Notes: generated by a model from the letters alone, not told the origin. A stretch of DNA of 64,000 nucleotides from Tardiphaga alba (GCF_018279705.1 NZ_CP036498.1:885001-949000), one strand, 5' to 3'; counted from the first letter of the stretch, positions 17,583 to 26,841 are shown. Numbers and translations: made by a program.

Positions 17583-18488
17583 ATGGACCTGCATCAACTC
17601 CGCTGCTTCATCACTGCCGCCGACGAGCTGCATTTCGGGCGCGCCGCGCAGCGGCTGGAGATGATGCCGTCGGCGCTCGGCCGCAATATCCGCCTGCTCG
17701 AGGACGATCTCGGCACGCGATTGCTGACGCGCACCACGCGCAGCGTTGCGCTCACCGAGGATGGCGGGGCGTTCCTCAAGGAGGCGCGCGATCTGCTCGC
17801 CCGCGCGGATCACCTCGCAACCGGATTCCGCGAACGCGTCCGCGCCCGTGCTGCGACCATTCGCGTCGGTGCCATCGATAGCGCGGCTGCTGGCTTGTTG
17901 CCGGCGCTGCTGCACGATCTGCGCACGCATCATCCCGAGGTCACGGTGAAACTGGTGGAGGACAAGACCATCCGCCTGCTGCCGCGCTTGCTGTCCGGCA
18001 GGCTCGATCTCGCCGTCGTGCGGCCGCCGGTGAGTGCGGACAAGCGCATCGATTTCATGCCGCTGTTTCACGAGACGGCGGTCGTGGCGCTGTCGGAGCG
18101 GCATCCGCTCGCGTCACGTAAAAGGCTGACGATTGCCGATATTGCCGAGGAGCCCTTGATCGTGCCGGAGCGGCGATCGCGGCCACACAGTCATGATCTG
18201 ACGATGAAGCTGTTCGCAGAAGCGGGGCTGGACGCCAATGTGGTGCAGATCGCCGACGAGAAGCAGACCATTGTCAATCTCGTCGCCGCCGAGATCGGCG
18301 TCGCCATCGTGCCGCGCTGGACGCAGCGCATGGCGGCGCGCGGCGTATGTTACGTGCCGTTGAAAGTCTCGGGGATGAATCGCCTGCCGCTTGCGGCAGC
18401 CTGGATCCGCGGCACCCGCGATCCTATGCGCGACCAGGTGCTGGCGATGCTGCAGGGCAATCTGGAACGCTACAGGAAAGAAGCGTGA
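17583..18488 (+). CDS. LysR-family transcriptional regulator
   Basis: 301 residues. The winged helix is [48 protein letters not shown] (residues 1-48) and the effector-binding domain covers about 90-295, with [34 protein letters not shown] opening it. It is divergent from the tartrate/malate-type dehydrogenase operon and probably activates it in response to the substrate. The C-terminus ([14 protein letters not shown]) is family-typical. Regulation of the neighbour is inferred from gene order only. Confidence 0.92.
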   Translation: MDLHQLRCFITAADELHFGRAAQRLEMMPSALGRNIRLLEDDLGTRLLTRTTRSVALTEDGGAFLKEARDLLARADHLATGFRERVRARAATIRVGAIDSAAAGLLPALLHDLRTHHPEVTVKLVEDKTIRLLPRLLSGRLDLAVVRPPVSADKRIDFMPLFHETAVVALSERHPLASRKRLTIADIAEEPLIVPERRSRPHSHDLTMKLFAEAGLDANVVQIADEKQTIVNLVAAEIGVAIVPRWTQRMAARGVCYVPLKVSGMNRLPLAAAWIRGTRDPMRDQVLAMLQGNLERYRKEA

Positions 18489-18535
18489 TGGGGCGCCTAT
18501 GGCCTCACCCCATCCGCGATGCTATCTAACCCTCC

Positions 18536-18730
18536 ATGGGATCATTTCTCTCCACATTCATTCTTCCGATCGCACTCGGCGCCGTGACGCTGGTCTTGTT
18601 GCTCGGCCTGTTCAACATGATGCGTGGTGGTTCGCCGAACCGTTCGCAGCAATTGATGCGCTGGCGCGTGATCCTGCAATTCGTCGCCATCGTGCTGACT
18701 ATGGCGACGCTGTTTGTGATGGGGCGCTGA
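18536..18730 (+). CDS. HIG1-domain twin-transmembrane protein
   Basis: A 64-residue protein with two membrane helices, residues 5-25 (LSTFILPIALGAVTLVLLLG) and about 44-62 (ILQFVAIVLTMATLFVMG). They are joined by the loop NMMRGGSPNRSQQLMRWRV. The NRSQQLMRWRVxxQ motif is that of the HIG1 (hypoxia-induced gene 1) family, which in bacteria and mitochondria associates with aa3/cytochrome c oxidases. It lies just upstream of the cobalamin adenosyltransferase, a pairing common in this bacterial group. Confidence 0.85.
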   Translation: MGSFLSTFILPIALGAVTLVLLLGLFNMMRGGSPNRSQQLMRWRVILQFVAIVLTMATLFVMGR

Positions 18731-18732
18731 AT

Positions 18733-18768
18733 TGTAGAGTGGGCATGCTGCGTTTTGCCCACCCTACA
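18733..18768. repeat. Short palindromic repeat (TGTAGRGTGGGCA family)
   Basis: Arms TGTAGAGTGGGCA and TGCCCACCCTACA around a 10-base loop. This hairpin sits in the 55-base gap between the HIG1 gene and the adenosyltransferase gene, and it could stabilise or attenuate the transcript. Confidence 0.65.
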
Positions 18769-18785
18769 GGTAACTGGATTTCTGC

Positions 18786-19358
18786 ATGGTCGTTCTCAAC
18801 AAGATCTACACCCGCACCGGCGATGACGGCACCACGGCGCTCGGCACCGGGGAGCGGCGGCCGAAATATGATCTGCGTGTTTCCGCCTATGGCACGGTGG
18901 ACGAGACCAATGCCGCCATCGGCGTGGTGCGCCTGCATCTCGCCCAGTCGCCGGCGCTCGATCGCATGCTTGGCCTGATCCAGAACGACCTGTTCGATCT
19001 TGGCGCCGATCTCGCGGTTCCCCAGCGCGAGGGCAAGGCGGAGCGCCTGCGGATGCTGGCCAGCCAGGTCGAACGGCTGGAGCGCGATATCGACACGCTG
19101 AATGCGCCGCTGGCGGAATTGACCTCCTTCATCCTGCCCGGTGGAACCCCGGCCGCGGCCCATCTCCATGTGGCACGCACGATCTGCCGTCGCGCGGAAC
19201 GCATCATGGTGGAACTCGCTGCAAATCCCGATGAACCCGTCTCCGATGCTGGCATCCAGTATATGAACCGGCTGTCGGATTTCCTGTTCGTGGCAGGGCG
19301 TGCAGAGAACGATAACGGCGCCAAGGACGTGCTCTGGGTGCCGGGCGCCAATCGGTAA
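18786..19358 (+). CDS. PduO-type cob(I)alamin adenosyltransferase
   Basis: A 190-residue ATP:cob(I)alamin adenosyltransferase that makes coenzyme B12, needed for enzymes such as methylmalonyl-CoA mutase. The N-terminal ATP loop is KIYTRTGDDGTTALGTGERRPK (residues 6-27). It is followed by YGTVDETNAAIGVVR near 36-50 and the helix THLHVARTICRRAERI-type segment near 130-145, which carries the ATP-binding arginines. It lies downstream of the HIG1 gene and 129 bases upstream of etfB. Confidence 0.92.
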   Translation: MVVLNKIYTRTGDDGTTALGTGERRPKYDLRVSAYGTVDETNAAIGVVRLHLAQSPALDRMLGLIQNDLFDLGADLAVPQREGKAERLRMLASQVERLERDIDTLNAPLAELTSFILPGGTPAAAHLHVARTICRRAERIMVELAANPDEPVSDAGIQYMNRLSDFLFVAGRAENDNGAKDVLWVPGANR

Positions 19359-19365
19359 AAATACC

Positions 19366-19427
19366 GCGCCTAGAGCCCTTCGATTTTCAGGTCTGGCGCG
19401 TTGACCCCGGTTGGCGGGCGCTCTAGG
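19366..19427. repeat. Imperfect palindrome upstream of etfB
   Basis: CCTAGAGC (19369-19376) pairs with GCTCTAGG (19420-19427) across about 43 bases. Such CTAGAGC/GCTCTAG pairs resemble dispersed repeats of this bacterial group, and it may overlap the etfBA promoter region. Confidence 0.4.
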
Positions 19428-19487
19428 TTCCGCGCCAAGTCAGCTGACAAAGCTGCATAAGATCAAAATTCAACCGAAAGAGGATCG

Positions 19488-20237
19488 ATGAAGGTTCTGG
19501 TACCGGTCAAGCGTGTGGTCGATTACAACGTCAAGGTTCGCGTCAAGGGCGACGGATCGGGCGTCGAACTCGCCAACGTGAAGATGTCGATGAATCCGTT
19601 CGACGAAATCGCCGTCGAGGAAGCCCTCCGTCTCAAGGAAGCCGGCAAGGCGACGGAAGTCGTTGTCGTCTCCATCGGGCCGCAGCAGGCCACCGAGACG
19701 CTGCGCACCGGTCTCGCTATGGGCGCCGATCGCGGCATCCTGGTGAAGGTCGACGGCACCGTCGAACCGCTCGCCGTTGCCAAGATCCTCAAGAAGGTCG
19801 CCGACGAAGAGAAGCCGGGCCTCGTCATTCTCGGCAAGCAGGCGATCGACGACGATTCGAACCAGACCGGCCAGATGCTGGCAGCATTGCTCGGCTGGGC
19901 CCAGGCGACTTTCGCCAACAAGCTCGTGGTCGAAGGCGACGACATCACCGTGACCCGTGAAGTCGATGGCGGCCTGCAGACCGTGAAGGTCAAGGCACCG
20001 GCGATCGTCACCACCGATCTTCGCTTGAACGAGCCGCGTTATGCTTCGCTGCCGAACATCATGAAGGCGAAGAAGAAGCCGATCGACGAAAAGACCGCCG
20101 ATGCGCTCGGCGTCGATGTTTCGCCGCGTCTCGAAATCGTCAAGACCTCCGAACCGGCAGGCCGCAAGGCTGGCGTCAAAGTCAAGGACGTCGCTGAACT
20201 GGTGTCGAAGCTCAAGACCGAAGCCGGGGTGCTCTAA
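19488..20237 (+). CDS. etfB: Electron transfer flavoprotein, beta subunit
   Basis: 249 residues, [51 protein letters not shown], the unmistakable EtfB start. The AMP-binding region and the [16 protein letters not shown] recognition loop (around residues 123-138) contact partner dehydrogenases. With EtfA it carries electrons from acyl-CoA dehydrogenases to ETF-quinone oxidoreductase. AGAGGA precedes the ATG. The stop overlaps the start of etfA by one base, so the two are translationally coupled. Confidence 0.97.
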   Translation: MKVLVPVKRVVDYNVKVRVKGDGSGVELANVKMSMNPFDEIAVEEALRLKEAGKATEVVVVSIGPQQATETLRTGLAMGADRGILVKVDGTVEPLAVAKILKKVADEEKPGLVILGKQAIDDDSNQTGQMLAALLGWAQATFANKLVVEGDDITVTREVDGGLQTVKVKAPAIVTTDLRLNEPRYASLPNIMKAKKKPIDEKTADALGVDVSPRLEIVKTSEPAGRKAGVKVKDVAELVSKLKTEAGVL

Positions 20238-21172
20238 TGGCTATTCTTCTTCTCGCTGATCACGACAACGCCTCGCTGAAGGACAGCACCAACAAGGTGC
20301 TGACCGCCGCCACCGAAATCGGCGGTGACGTGCATGTCCTCGTTGCCGGCCAGAACGCCAAGGCTGCAGCCGAAGCCGCCGCGAAGCTCAACGGCGTCGC
20401 AAAGGTTCTGCTCGCCGACAACGAAGCCTATGCCCACGATCTCGCCGAGCCGCTGGCTGCGCTGATCGTCAAGCTGGCCCCGGCCTATGACGTCATCATC
20501 GCTGCCGCCACCACGCGGTCGAAGAACACCATGCCGCGCGTCGCAGCCCTGCTCGACGTGATGCAGGTGTCGGAGATCACCAAGGTCGTTGCGCCCGATA
20601 CCTATGAGCGTCCGATCTATGCCGGCAACGCGATCCAGACCGTGAAGTCCAAGGACGCCAAGAAGGTCATCACCGTCCGCACCTCCACATTCGCTGCGGC
20701 GGGCGAAGGTGGCAGCGCGTCGGTGGAAGACACCGCGGCGGCCGAGAATCCCGGCCTGTCGACCTTTGTCAGCGAGGACATGGCCAAGAGCGATCGTCCG
20801 GAACTGACCTCGGCGAAGATCATCGTTTCCGGTGGCCGCGCCATGCAGAGCCGCGAGAACTTCACGAAGTATATCGAACCGCTTGCCGACAAGCTCGGCG
20901 CCGGCGTCGGCGCTTCGCGTGCGGCGGTGGATGCCGGCTATGCGCCGAACGACTGGCAGGTCGGCCAGACCGGCAAGGTGGTCGCGCCGGAGCTTTATGT
21001 CGCCATCGGCATTTCCGGCGCCATCCAGCATCTCGCCGGCATGAAGGACTCGAAGGTGATCGTCGCGATCAACAAGGACGAGGACGCGCCGATCTTCCAG
21101 GTCGCCGATTACGGCCTGGTCGCCGACCTCTACCAGGCGGTGCCGGAACTGACCGACGCCATCGGCAAATAA
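20237..21172 (+). CDS. etfA: Electron transfer flavoprotein, alpha subunit
   Basis: 311 residues. The N-terminal half is the Rossmann-like domain; the FAD-binding C-terminal half shows [57 protein letters not shown] and [18 protein letters not shown]. It forms the heterodimeric electron carrier with EtfB. Its ATG shares a base with the etfB stop (TAATG). A strong terminator follows 26 bases after the stop, so hbd downstream likely has its own promoter. Confidence 0.97.
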   Translation: MAILLLADHDNASLKDSTNKVLTAATEIGGDVHVLVAGQNAKAAAEAAAKLNGVAKVLLADNEAYAHDLAEPLAALIVKLAPAYDVIIAAATTRSKNTMPRVAALLDVMQVSEITKVVAPDTYERPIYAGNAIQTVKSKDAKKVITVRTSTFAAAGEGGSASVEDTAAAENPGLSTFVSEDMAKSDRPELTSAKIIVSGGRAMQSRENFTKYIEPLADKLGAGVGASRAAVDAGYAPNDWQVGQTGKVVAPELYVAIGISGAIQHLAGMKDSKVIVAINKDEDAPIFQVADYGLVADLYQAVPELTDAIGK

Positions 21173-21198
21173 GCTAAAAGCGAGCAAATCAAGAACAT

Positions 21199-21229
21199 CG
21201 GCCGGAGTACTGACTCCGGCCGGTTTTTT
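21199..21229 (+). terminator. Rho-independent terminator after etfA
   Basis: CGGCCGGAGT, loop of 3-4 bases, ACTCCGGCCG and a run of six T. It ends the etfBA transcript. Confidence 0.9.
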
Positions 21230-21293
21230 ATGGCATGATGGTCGCTTCCCGCCGCGATGTGCGTGGCGAGCAGGTTCCTCAGATACGGACAAG

Positions 21294-22175
21294 ATGGCGG
21301 TTATGATCAAGAAAGTCGGCGTGATCGGCTCGGGCCAGATGGGCAACGGCATCGCGCATGTGGCGGCATTGGGCGGCTTCGACGTGGTACTGAACGACGT
21401 CTCGGCCGATCGCCTGAAGTCCGCGATGGCCACCATCACCGGCAACCTGACCCGTCAGGTCTCCAAGAAGCTGATCACCGAAGACGCCAAGAAGAGTGCG
21501 CTGGAGCGCATCTCGCTGGTGGATACGCTGGAAGAACTCGGCAGCTGCGATCTCGTGATCGAGTCCGCGGTCGAGAAGGAAGAGACCAAGCGCAAGATCT
21601 TCCAGGATCTCTGCGCGGTGCTGAAGCCGGAGACGATCGTCGCTTCCAACACCTCGTCGATCTCGATCACCCGCCTGGCGGCCTCCACCGATCGTCCGGA
21701 AAAATTCATCGGCATTCACTTCATGAATCCGGTGCCGGTGATGGAACTGGTAGAACTGATCCGCGGCATTGCCACCGATGACGCGACTTTCGATTCATCG
21801 AAGGAGTTCGTCAGCAAACTCGGCAAGCAGATCGCCGTCTCCGAGGATTTCCCGGCCTTCATCGTCAACCGCATTTTGCTGCCGATGATCAACGAGGCGA
21901 TCTACACGTTGTATGAAGGCGTCGGCAACGTCGAGGCCATCGACATGGCGATGAAGCTCGGCGCGCATCATCCGATGGGCCCGCTCGAACTCGCCGACTT
22001 CATCGGCCTCGATACCTGCCTCTCGATCATGCAGGTGCTGCATGAGGGCCTCGCGGACTCCAAGTATCGTCCGTGCCCGCTGCTGGTGAAATATGTCGAA
22101 GCCGGTTGGCTCGGCCGCAAGACCCAGCGCGGTTTCTATGATTATCGCGGCGAAAAGCCGGTCCCGACGCGCTAA
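21294..22175 (+). CDS. 3-hydroxybutyryl-CoA dehydrogenase
   Basis: A 293-residue NAD-dependent 3-hydroxyacyl-CoA dehydrogenase that interconverts acetoacetyl-CoA and 3-hydroxybutyryl-CoA. The Rossmann loop is GVIGSGQMGNGIAHVAALGG near residue 8. NTSSISITRLA and FIGIHFMNPVPVMELVELI carry the catalytic Ser/His, Glu follows in the VEKEE region, and the C-terminal domain is HHPMGPLELADFIGLD. Its position after etfBA is a common alphaproteobacterial order for beta-oxidation/PHB metabolism. A second ATG three codons in is an alternative start. Confidence 0.93.
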   Translation: MAVMIKKVGVIGSGQMGNGIAHVAALGGFDVVLNDVSADRLKSAMATITGNLTRQVSKKLITEDAKKSALERISLVDTLEELGSCDLVIESAVEKEETKRKIFQDLCAVLKPETIVASNTSSISITRLAASTDRPEKFIGIHFMNPVPVMELVELIRGIATDDATFDSSKEFVSKLGKQIAVSEDFPAFIVNRILLPMINEAIYTLYEGVGNVEAIDMAMKLGAHHPMGPLELADFIGLDTCLSIMQVLHEGLADSKYRPCPLLVKYVEAGWLGRKTQRGFYDYRGEKPVPTR

Positions 22176-22184
22176 GCGCCGAGG

Positions 22185-22274
22185 CGTAGGGCGGATTGGC
22201 GTAGCGTAATCCGCCGGCCGAGCTCGTAGCTGAAACTCCGCGGCGGATTACGGCTTCGCCTAATCCGCCCTACG
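22185..22274. repeat. Palindromic repeat (CGTAGGGCGGATT family)
   Basis: Arms CGTAGGGCGGATTGGCG.. and ..CGCCTAATCCGCCCTACGG, with inner TAATCCGCC/GGCGGATTA, form a long hairpin between two convergent transcripts. The stop of the small ORF at 22270-22386 lies inside one arm. Confidence 0.8.
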
Positions 22275-22386
22275 GCCACAGTGCGCGCATTGCCTGCACG
22301 ACGCCCGGCACCATCGCCACGATGGTCGCCACGCCCATGCCAATGCCGCAGAGCTGCGCGATGACCATCTCGCGCAGCGTGATCAT
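22270..22386 (-). CDS. Small hydrophobic ORF coupled to the tautomerase gene (38 aa)
   Basis: Reads MITLREMVIAQLCGIGMGVA then TIVAMVPGVVQAMRALWP-stop. Its ATG overlaps the TGA of the tautomerase gene (ATGA), an arrangement that favours translational coupling. It has one hydrophobic segment, about residues 8-31. There is no known family, and the stop codon falls in a palindromic repeat. It may be a real small membrane protein or a chance ORF. Confidence 0.4.
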   Translation of the reverse strand: MITLREMVIAQLCGIGMGVATIVAMVPGVVQAMRALWP

Positions 22387-22766
22387 TTCACATACTGCGC
22401 GATGCCGTTTCCGAACGACCAGTTCTCCGGCAGCACCTCGATCAGATTGATGAACACATCCTCCGGCCGTACGCCCGGATCCTTCGCCAGCTTCTCGACA
22501 ATCCGCTTGTAGAGCGCCTGCTTTTGCGCGCGGTCGCGGGTGTTGCTGACGGTGGCCTGGATGATCACTAGCCCGTCGCTGCGCTGAATGTTCATGTAAG
22601 TGGGGTCATAGATGAAGTCGCCGTCGCCATGCTCGTGGATGGTGACGAAGCGATCGTTCTCCGGGACGTTGAAGGTCTCGCGCAGCGCCTCATAGACGCC
22701 ATCGGCGATGGCGGTGCGGTGGGCGGGCGAAGTGCCCTTTTTCAACGAAATACGGATCAGCGGCAT
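22383..22766 (-). CDS. Tautomerase family protein
   Basis: 127 residues starting MPLIRISLKKGTSPAHRTAIADGVYEALRETF. After Met removal, Pro becomes the N-terminal catalytic base, as in 4-oxalocrotonate tautomerase / MSAD-like proteins. The start at this ATG is supported by AGGAG 5-6 bases upstream and by the requirement for Pro at position 2; longer in-frame extensions would bury it. The length of about 127 suggests the fused double-domain type (MSAD/cis-CaaD-like) rather than the 62-residue 4-OT. It is divergent to a LysR gene and probably controlled by it. Confidence 0.88.
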   Translation of the reverse strand: MPLIRISLKKGTSPAHRTAIADGVYEALRETFNVPENDRFVTIHEHGDGDFIYDPTYMNIQRSDGLVIIQATVSNTRDRAQKQALYKRIVEKLAKDPGVRPEDVFINLIEVLPENWSFGNGIAQYVK

Positions 22767-22831
22767 GGTGGTCTCCTGTCGATCAATTCCGACACTGGAG
22801 ATGTAGCGCTCCATTGATCATTGGAAAACGA

Positions 22832-22848
22832 TATGAAATAATATTTCA
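22832..22848. promoter_or_regulatory. AT-rich near-palindrome, candidate LysR operator
   Basis: ATGAAATAATATTTCAA: TGAAAT and ATTTCA are inverted around a short centre. It lies between the divergent tautomerase and LysR genes, a usual place for a LysR box. Role inferred from position and symmetry. Confidence 0.5.
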
Positions 22849-22874
22849 ATGATGTCGTTTTGAAATGATTGCCG

Positions 22875-23726
22875 ATGAAAGCGCTCGATATCGAGGCCGT
22901 CCAGGCCTTCGTCCTGGTGGCCGATCTCACCAGCTTCACCCGCGCCGCCGAGGCCATGGGGAGCACCCAGTCGGCCATCAGCCTCAAGATCAAGCGGCTG
23001 GAAAGCGGGCTCGGCAAGCGACTGCTGGAGCGGACACCGCGATTGGTGCGGCTGTCCGCTGAGGGCGCCGCCTTCCTTGGCTCGGCGCGCAATCTCGTCG
23101 CCGCCCATCAGTCGGCCATTGGCTCATTCGCGGCCGAGCGCAGGCGGCTGGTGGTGGGCATCAGCCATCATCTGGTCGGCCCCGATCTGGCCGATGTGCT
23201 GAAGCGGATGGCGGCCACCGATCCGTCGCTTGTCATCGAGCTGCGGATCGATACATCCCGGGTCATGCTCGCCGGCTACGACGCTGGCGAGCTCGATGCC
23301 GCCATCGTGCTGCGGATCGACAAGCGCCGCGGCGATGGCGAGCTCCTGATGGAGGAGCCGTTCGGCTGGATGGGCGCGCCGGATTTCCACCACACGCCCG
23401 GCGAGCCACTGCGGCTCGCGGCCCAATCCGCGCCATGTTCGGTACGTGCAGCGGCGATTGCGGCCCTCGATGGTGCGGGCATCCCGTGGACCGAGGCCTT
23501 TACCGGTGGTGGCGTCGCCACCATTGGCGCGGCGATCTCCGCCGGTCTCGCGATCGGTGCCTTGATCCGCCGCGTCGCGCCCGCCGGCAGCATCGATCTC
23601 GGCCCGCGCCTCGGTTTGCCCAAATTGCAGGATGCCGAGGTCATGCTGCATTCCAGCCTCACCGATGCCCGCGCCCGTAGTGCGCTGCGGATATTGGGGG
23701 CGGCATTCCGGGCGGGGGCTGGCTAG
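22875..23726 (+). CDS. LysR-family transcriptional regulator
   Basis: 283 residues. The DNA-binding part is LDIEAVQAFVLVADLTSFTRAAEAMGSTQSAISLKIKRLESGLGKRLLERTPR, followed by an effector domain starting RRLVVGISHHLVGPDLADVL. The start is the ATG after TTGCCG; a TTG six bases upstream is possible. It is divergent from the tautomerase gene with a 108-base AT-rich gap (ATGAAATAATATTTCAA at about 22832-22848 is a near-palindrome), which is the likely operator. Confidence 0.9.
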   Translation: MKALDIEAVQAFVLVADLTSFTRAAEAMGSTQSAISLKIKRLESGLGKRLLERTPRLVRLSAEGAAFLGSARNLVAAHQSAIGSFAAERRRLVVGISHHLVGPDLADVLKRMAATDPSLVIELRIDTSRVMLAGYDAGELDAAIVLRIDKRRGDGELLMEEPFGWMGAPDFHHTPGEPLRLAAQSAPCSVRAAAIAALDGAGIPWTEAFTGGGVATIGAAISAGLAIGALIRRVAPAGSIDLGPRLGLPKLQDAEVMLHSSLTDARARSALRILGAAFRAGAG

Positions 23727-23787
23727 ACTCAGCTTTCGTTAACCCCGCACCGCTATACCGCCATCAGCACATGTTGGAGTTTTGCAG

Positions 23788-23976
23788 ATGGATATGGCTC
23801 TGGTCGCCAGCGTAATGGCCATGAAGCAGGCCTCGACGCAGCAGCAGATCGCAACCTCGGTCATCAAGCAGAACGCCGATATGGAGCGTTCGACCGTGCT
23901 GACCCTGCTCGAAGGCGCGCCGTCGCAGGCCAATCTCGGCGCCGGCGTCGGCGGCAAGGTGGACGTGGCGGCGTAA
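23788..23976 (+). CDS. YjfB-family putative motility protein
   Basis: A 62-residue protein, MDMALVASVMAMKQASTQQQIATSVIKQNADMERSTVLTLLEGAP..., with GGAG before the ATG. The Ala/Met/Gln-rich opening and the KQN motif match the small YjfB family (putative motility protein), found as single genes in flagellated bacteria. It is monocistronic and no flagellar genes are in the window. The function is unknown. Confidence 0.75.
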   Translation: MDMALVASVMAMKQASTQQQIATSVIKQNADMERSTVLTLLEGAPSQANLGAGVGGKVDVAA

Positions 23977-24017
23977 GCGCGCCACTCCTGCTGCTATGGT
24001 GAGGCGCAAAGCGCGTC

Positions 24018-24377
24018 TCACACATCCACGATCGTCTTGAACCCGCCGAAGATCATGCGCTTGCCGTCGAACGGCATCGCATCCGGCGTCATCATCTTGG
24101 CCAGCCGCGGATCGGCCATCACCTTCTTGTTGATGCGGTCGCGGTCTTTTCGCGATTTGTAGAGGATGTAGGCGAAGATCACGGTCTCGTCGGGCTTCAT
24201 CTTCACCGCACGCGGGAATGACGTCACCTTGCCGACCTGCACGTCGTCGGCGACAGCCTCGCGATAATCGAGCGCGCCGAATTCACGCCAGATCTCGCCG
24301 GCCTTGCGCGAGATCTTGCGATAGGCGTCCACGTTCTTCTTCGGAACCGCGATCAGAAATCCGTCGATATAGGGCAT
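24018..24377 (-). CDS. DUF1428 family protein
   Basis: 119 residues, MPYIDGFLIAVPKKNVDAYRKISRKAGEIWREFGALDYREAVADDV..., ending MIFGGFKTIVDV. It is typical DUF1428 (YbaA-like), a ferredoxin-like dimeric alpha-beta barrel fold of unknown function. The start is set where homology begins. Its 5' end faces the 3' end of tlpA on the same strand (122-base gap), so cotranscription with tlpA is possible. Confidence 0.88.
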   Translation of the reverse strand: MPYIDGFLIAVPKKNVDAYRKISRKAGEIWREFGALDYREAVADDVQVGKVTSFPRAVKMKPDETVIFAYILYKSRKDRDRINKKVMADPRLAKMMTPDAMPFDGKRMIFGGFKTIVDV

Positions 24378-24499
24378 CGGTCGTCCTCTCCCTGACATGC
24401 ATGTCGCGTCTTCAAGACGAATGCGCACGCATTGGTCCGACACGATGCAGGGAGATTTCGCGGCCGGGAACGGCGGCGGTGTGTCGCAGGGGCTGCGAA

Positions 24500-25195
24500 C
24501 TACAGCCCGGCTGCCTTCGGCGTCACTGTGGCCTTGATCAGCTTGATCGCATCCTCGCTGGCCCATTCGGCGGGGCCGGCGATGGTGGCGATCTCGCAGC
24601 CTTTGGCGTCGATCAGCACCGAAGTCGGCATGCCCAGCGCGCGGCCGACACCCTTCAGGTCCTGAAACACCTTGGCCGATGCATCCGTGAAGTAGTCGAG
24701 CCGCGTGAGATTGCCGTCCTTCAAAAAGGCCTTCGGCTTCTCGGCGTCACGGGTATCGATATTGATCGCCACCACCTGGAAGTCGGAGCCGCCGAGCTTC
24801 TGCTCCAGTTCGTTCAGCGCCGGCATCTCCTTGCGGCAGGGGACGCACCACGTGGCCCACAGATTCAGCAGCACCGTGCGGCCGCGCCAGTCGGAGAGCT
24901 TGATTGGCTGGCCCTCGGCATCCTTGAATGCGAGGTCCGGCAGCTTCAGCGGCGTCTTGGCAATGGTCAGCCCGGCCACTTCGCCGCGGATCAGCGGCTC
25001 CAGCCGCTTCGCGGTTTCCACCGCAGGCATACAGGTCGGATCGCCCGCCGGGGCGCGCCACAGACCGTCCAGCCGCGCCACGACAGCGTAGCCGATCATG
25101 ACACCGACCAGCACCGCACCAAGCACGATCACGCGGCGTTTGCTGGGGCGGGGAGCTGAGGAAGCAGGCTTCGGATCGGGTGTGGGGTCTGTCAT
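24500..25195 (-). CDS. tlpA: Thiol:disulfide interchange protein TlpA
   Basis: 231 residues: a short cytosolic tail, one membrane anchor (residues 21-41) and a periplasmic thioredoxin domain with WCVPC at 116-120. The sequence closely follows Bradyrhizobium TlpA, including APTGDPxC-like APAGDPTCMPAVETA, the GMPTSVLIDAKGCEIATIAGPAEWASEDA block and the extra cysteine pair (Cys55 and the KGCEI Cys). TlpA reduces ScoI and CoxB for cytochrome aa3 assembly. It is divergent from argH, the arrangement known in rhizobia. The start is the ATG at 25193-25195, before the Pro-rich tail. Confidence 0.95.
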   Translation of the reverse strand: MTDPTPDPKPASSAPRPSKRRVIVLGAVLVGVMIGYAVVARLDGLWRAPAGDPTCMPAVETAKRLEPLIRGEVAGLTIAKTPLKLPDLAFKDAEGQPIKLSDWRGRTVLLNLWATWCVPCRKEMPALNELEQKLGGSDFQVVAINIDTRDAEKPKAFLKDGNLTRLDYFTDASAKVFQDLKGVGRALGMPTSVLIDAKGCEIATIAGPAEWASEDAIKLIKATVTPKAAGL

Positions 25196-25299
25196 TCGGT
25201 CTCGGTTATGGCTATGCAAGGGCGCAAATGACATGCGGCAGATCGCGCGCGATCATCCGGTCCGACTGGGCCGGCCCGCAACAGGATGAGTGATATTTC

Positions 25300-26739
25300 A
25301 TGGCTTCACGCAAGGTCAGCAAGTCCGGCAGCAAAACGTCCAACAGCAACAAGATGTGGGGCGGATTGTTCTCCGACAGCCCCGACGCGATCATGGAGGA
25401 AATCAACGTCTCCATCGACGTCGATCGCGCTCTGTATGCCCAGGATATTACCGCTTCCAAGGCCCACGCAGCGATGCTTGCCAAACAGGGCATCATCACC
25501 GCGAAAGATGCGAAAGATATCGCCGCCGGTCTAGACACGATCCTGTCAGAGATCGAGGGCGGCAAGTTCACGTTCAAGCGCGCGCTCGAAGACATCCATA
25601 TGAATGTCGAGAGCCGCCTGGGCGAGCTGATCGGCCCGGCCTCCGGCCGGCTGCACACCGCCCGTTCGCGCAACGACCAGGTGGCGACGGATTTCCGCCT
25701 GTTCGTCCGCGACACCATCGATGAGCTGGACACCGCCTTCGCATCGCTGCAGCGGGCGCTGGTGGACCGCGCGCTGGAACATGCAGATACGGTGATGCCC
25801 GGCTTCACCCATCTGCAGACCGCGCAGCCGGTGACCTTCGGCCATCATCTGCTGGCTTATGTGGAAATGGTGGCGCGCGACCGCGGCCGTTTTGCCGACG
25901 CGCGAAAGCGCCTGAATGAAAGCCCACTCGGTTCGGCCGCGCTGGCCGGCACCTCGTTCCCGATCGACCGCCATGCCACGGCGAAGGCGCTCGGCTTCGA
26001 CAGCCCGATGAACAATTCGCTCGATGCCGTGTCGGATCGCGATTTCGTGCTGGAGACGCTGTCCGCGGCCTCCATCGCGGCCGTGCATCTGTCGCGTTTT
26101 GCCGAGGAAATCGTGATCTGGACCTCGCCGCTGGTCGGCCTCGTCCGTCTCTCGGACAAGTTCACCACCGGCTCCTCGATCATGCCGCAGAAGCGCAATC
26201 CGGACGCCGCCGAACTGGTCCGCGCCAAGACCGGCCGCGTCATCGGCTCGCTCAATGGCCTGCTGATCGTCATGAAGGGCCTGCCGCTGGCCTATCAGAA
26301 GGACATGCAGGAGGACAAAGCCGGCGCCATGGAGGCCTATACGGCGCTTTCGCTTTCGATCCGTGCCATTGCCGGCATGGTCCGTGACCTCGTGCCGAAC
26401 GAGGCCGCCATGAAGGCGGCCGCCGGCGAGGGCTATGCCACGGCCACCGATCTGGCCGACTGGCTGGTGCGGACGCTGAAAATGCCGTTCCGTGACGCCC
26501 ATCACGTCACCGGCCGCATCGTCGGCGTGGCCACCAAGAAGGGCGTTGCCTTGCATGAGCTCGATCTTGCTGAGATGCAGGCGGTGGAACCGAAGATCAC
26601 CGGTGAGGTGATGAAGGTCCTGTCGGTGGAATCCTCGGTGAAGAGCCGCGTCAGCTATGGCGGCACTGCGCCGAAGAATGTCACGGCACAGGCCAAGGCC
26701 TGGCTCAAGCGTCTGGAAAAAGACAAGAAATCGCGCTGA
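25300..26739 (+). CDS. argH: Argininosuccinate lyase
   Basis: 479 residues, the last enzyme of arginine synthesis (argininosuccinate to arginine + fumarate). It has the fumarase/aspartase signature [15 protein letters not shown], plus [20 protein letters not shown] and [16 protein letters not shown] near the substrate site. About 15 residues of Lys/Ser-rich N-terminal extension precede [21 protein letters not shown]. It is followed by a small LptM-like lipoprotein and lysA, a conserved gene order in this group. Confidence 0.96.
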   Translation: MASRKVSKSGSKTSNSNKMWGGLFSDSPDAIMEEINVSIDVDRALYAQDITASKAHAAMLAKQGIITAKDAKDIAAGLDTILSEIEGGKFTFKRALEDIHMNVESRLGELIGPASGRLHTARSRNDQVATDFRLFVRDTIDELDTAFASLQRALVDRALEHADTVMPGFTHLQTAQPVTFGHHLLAYVEMVARDRGRFADARKRLNESPLGSAALAGTSFPIDRHATAKALGFDSPMNNSLDAVSDRDFVLETLSAASIAAVHLSRFAEEIVIWTSPLVGLVRLSDKFTTGSSIMPQKRNPDAAELVRAKTGRVIGSLNGLLIVMKGLPLAYQKDMQEDKAGAMEAYTALSLSIRAIAGMVRDLVPNEAAMKAAAGEGYATATDLADWLVRTLKMPFRDAHHVTGRIVGVATKKGVALHELDLAEMQAVEPKITGEVMKVLSVESSVKSRVSYGGTAPKNVTAQAKAWLKRLEKDKKSR

Positions 26740-26776
26740 ACGTGGCCCAAGGGACACACTAAGGGCCACCTTCGAG

Positions 26777-26800
26777 GGGCCGTGGGTCTCGCCACGGCCC
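26777..26800. repeat. GC-rich hairpin between argH and the lipoprotein gene
   Basis: CCGTGG, GTCTCG loop and CCACGG inside GGGCCGTGG...CCACGGCCC. There is no T-run, so it is a possible transcript-stabilising or attenuating hairpin in the argH-lysA operon. Confidence 0.4.
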
Positions 26801-26841
26801 GGCATACTTTGTATGGTGCGTCAGCATTTGGGGATTCCGCT

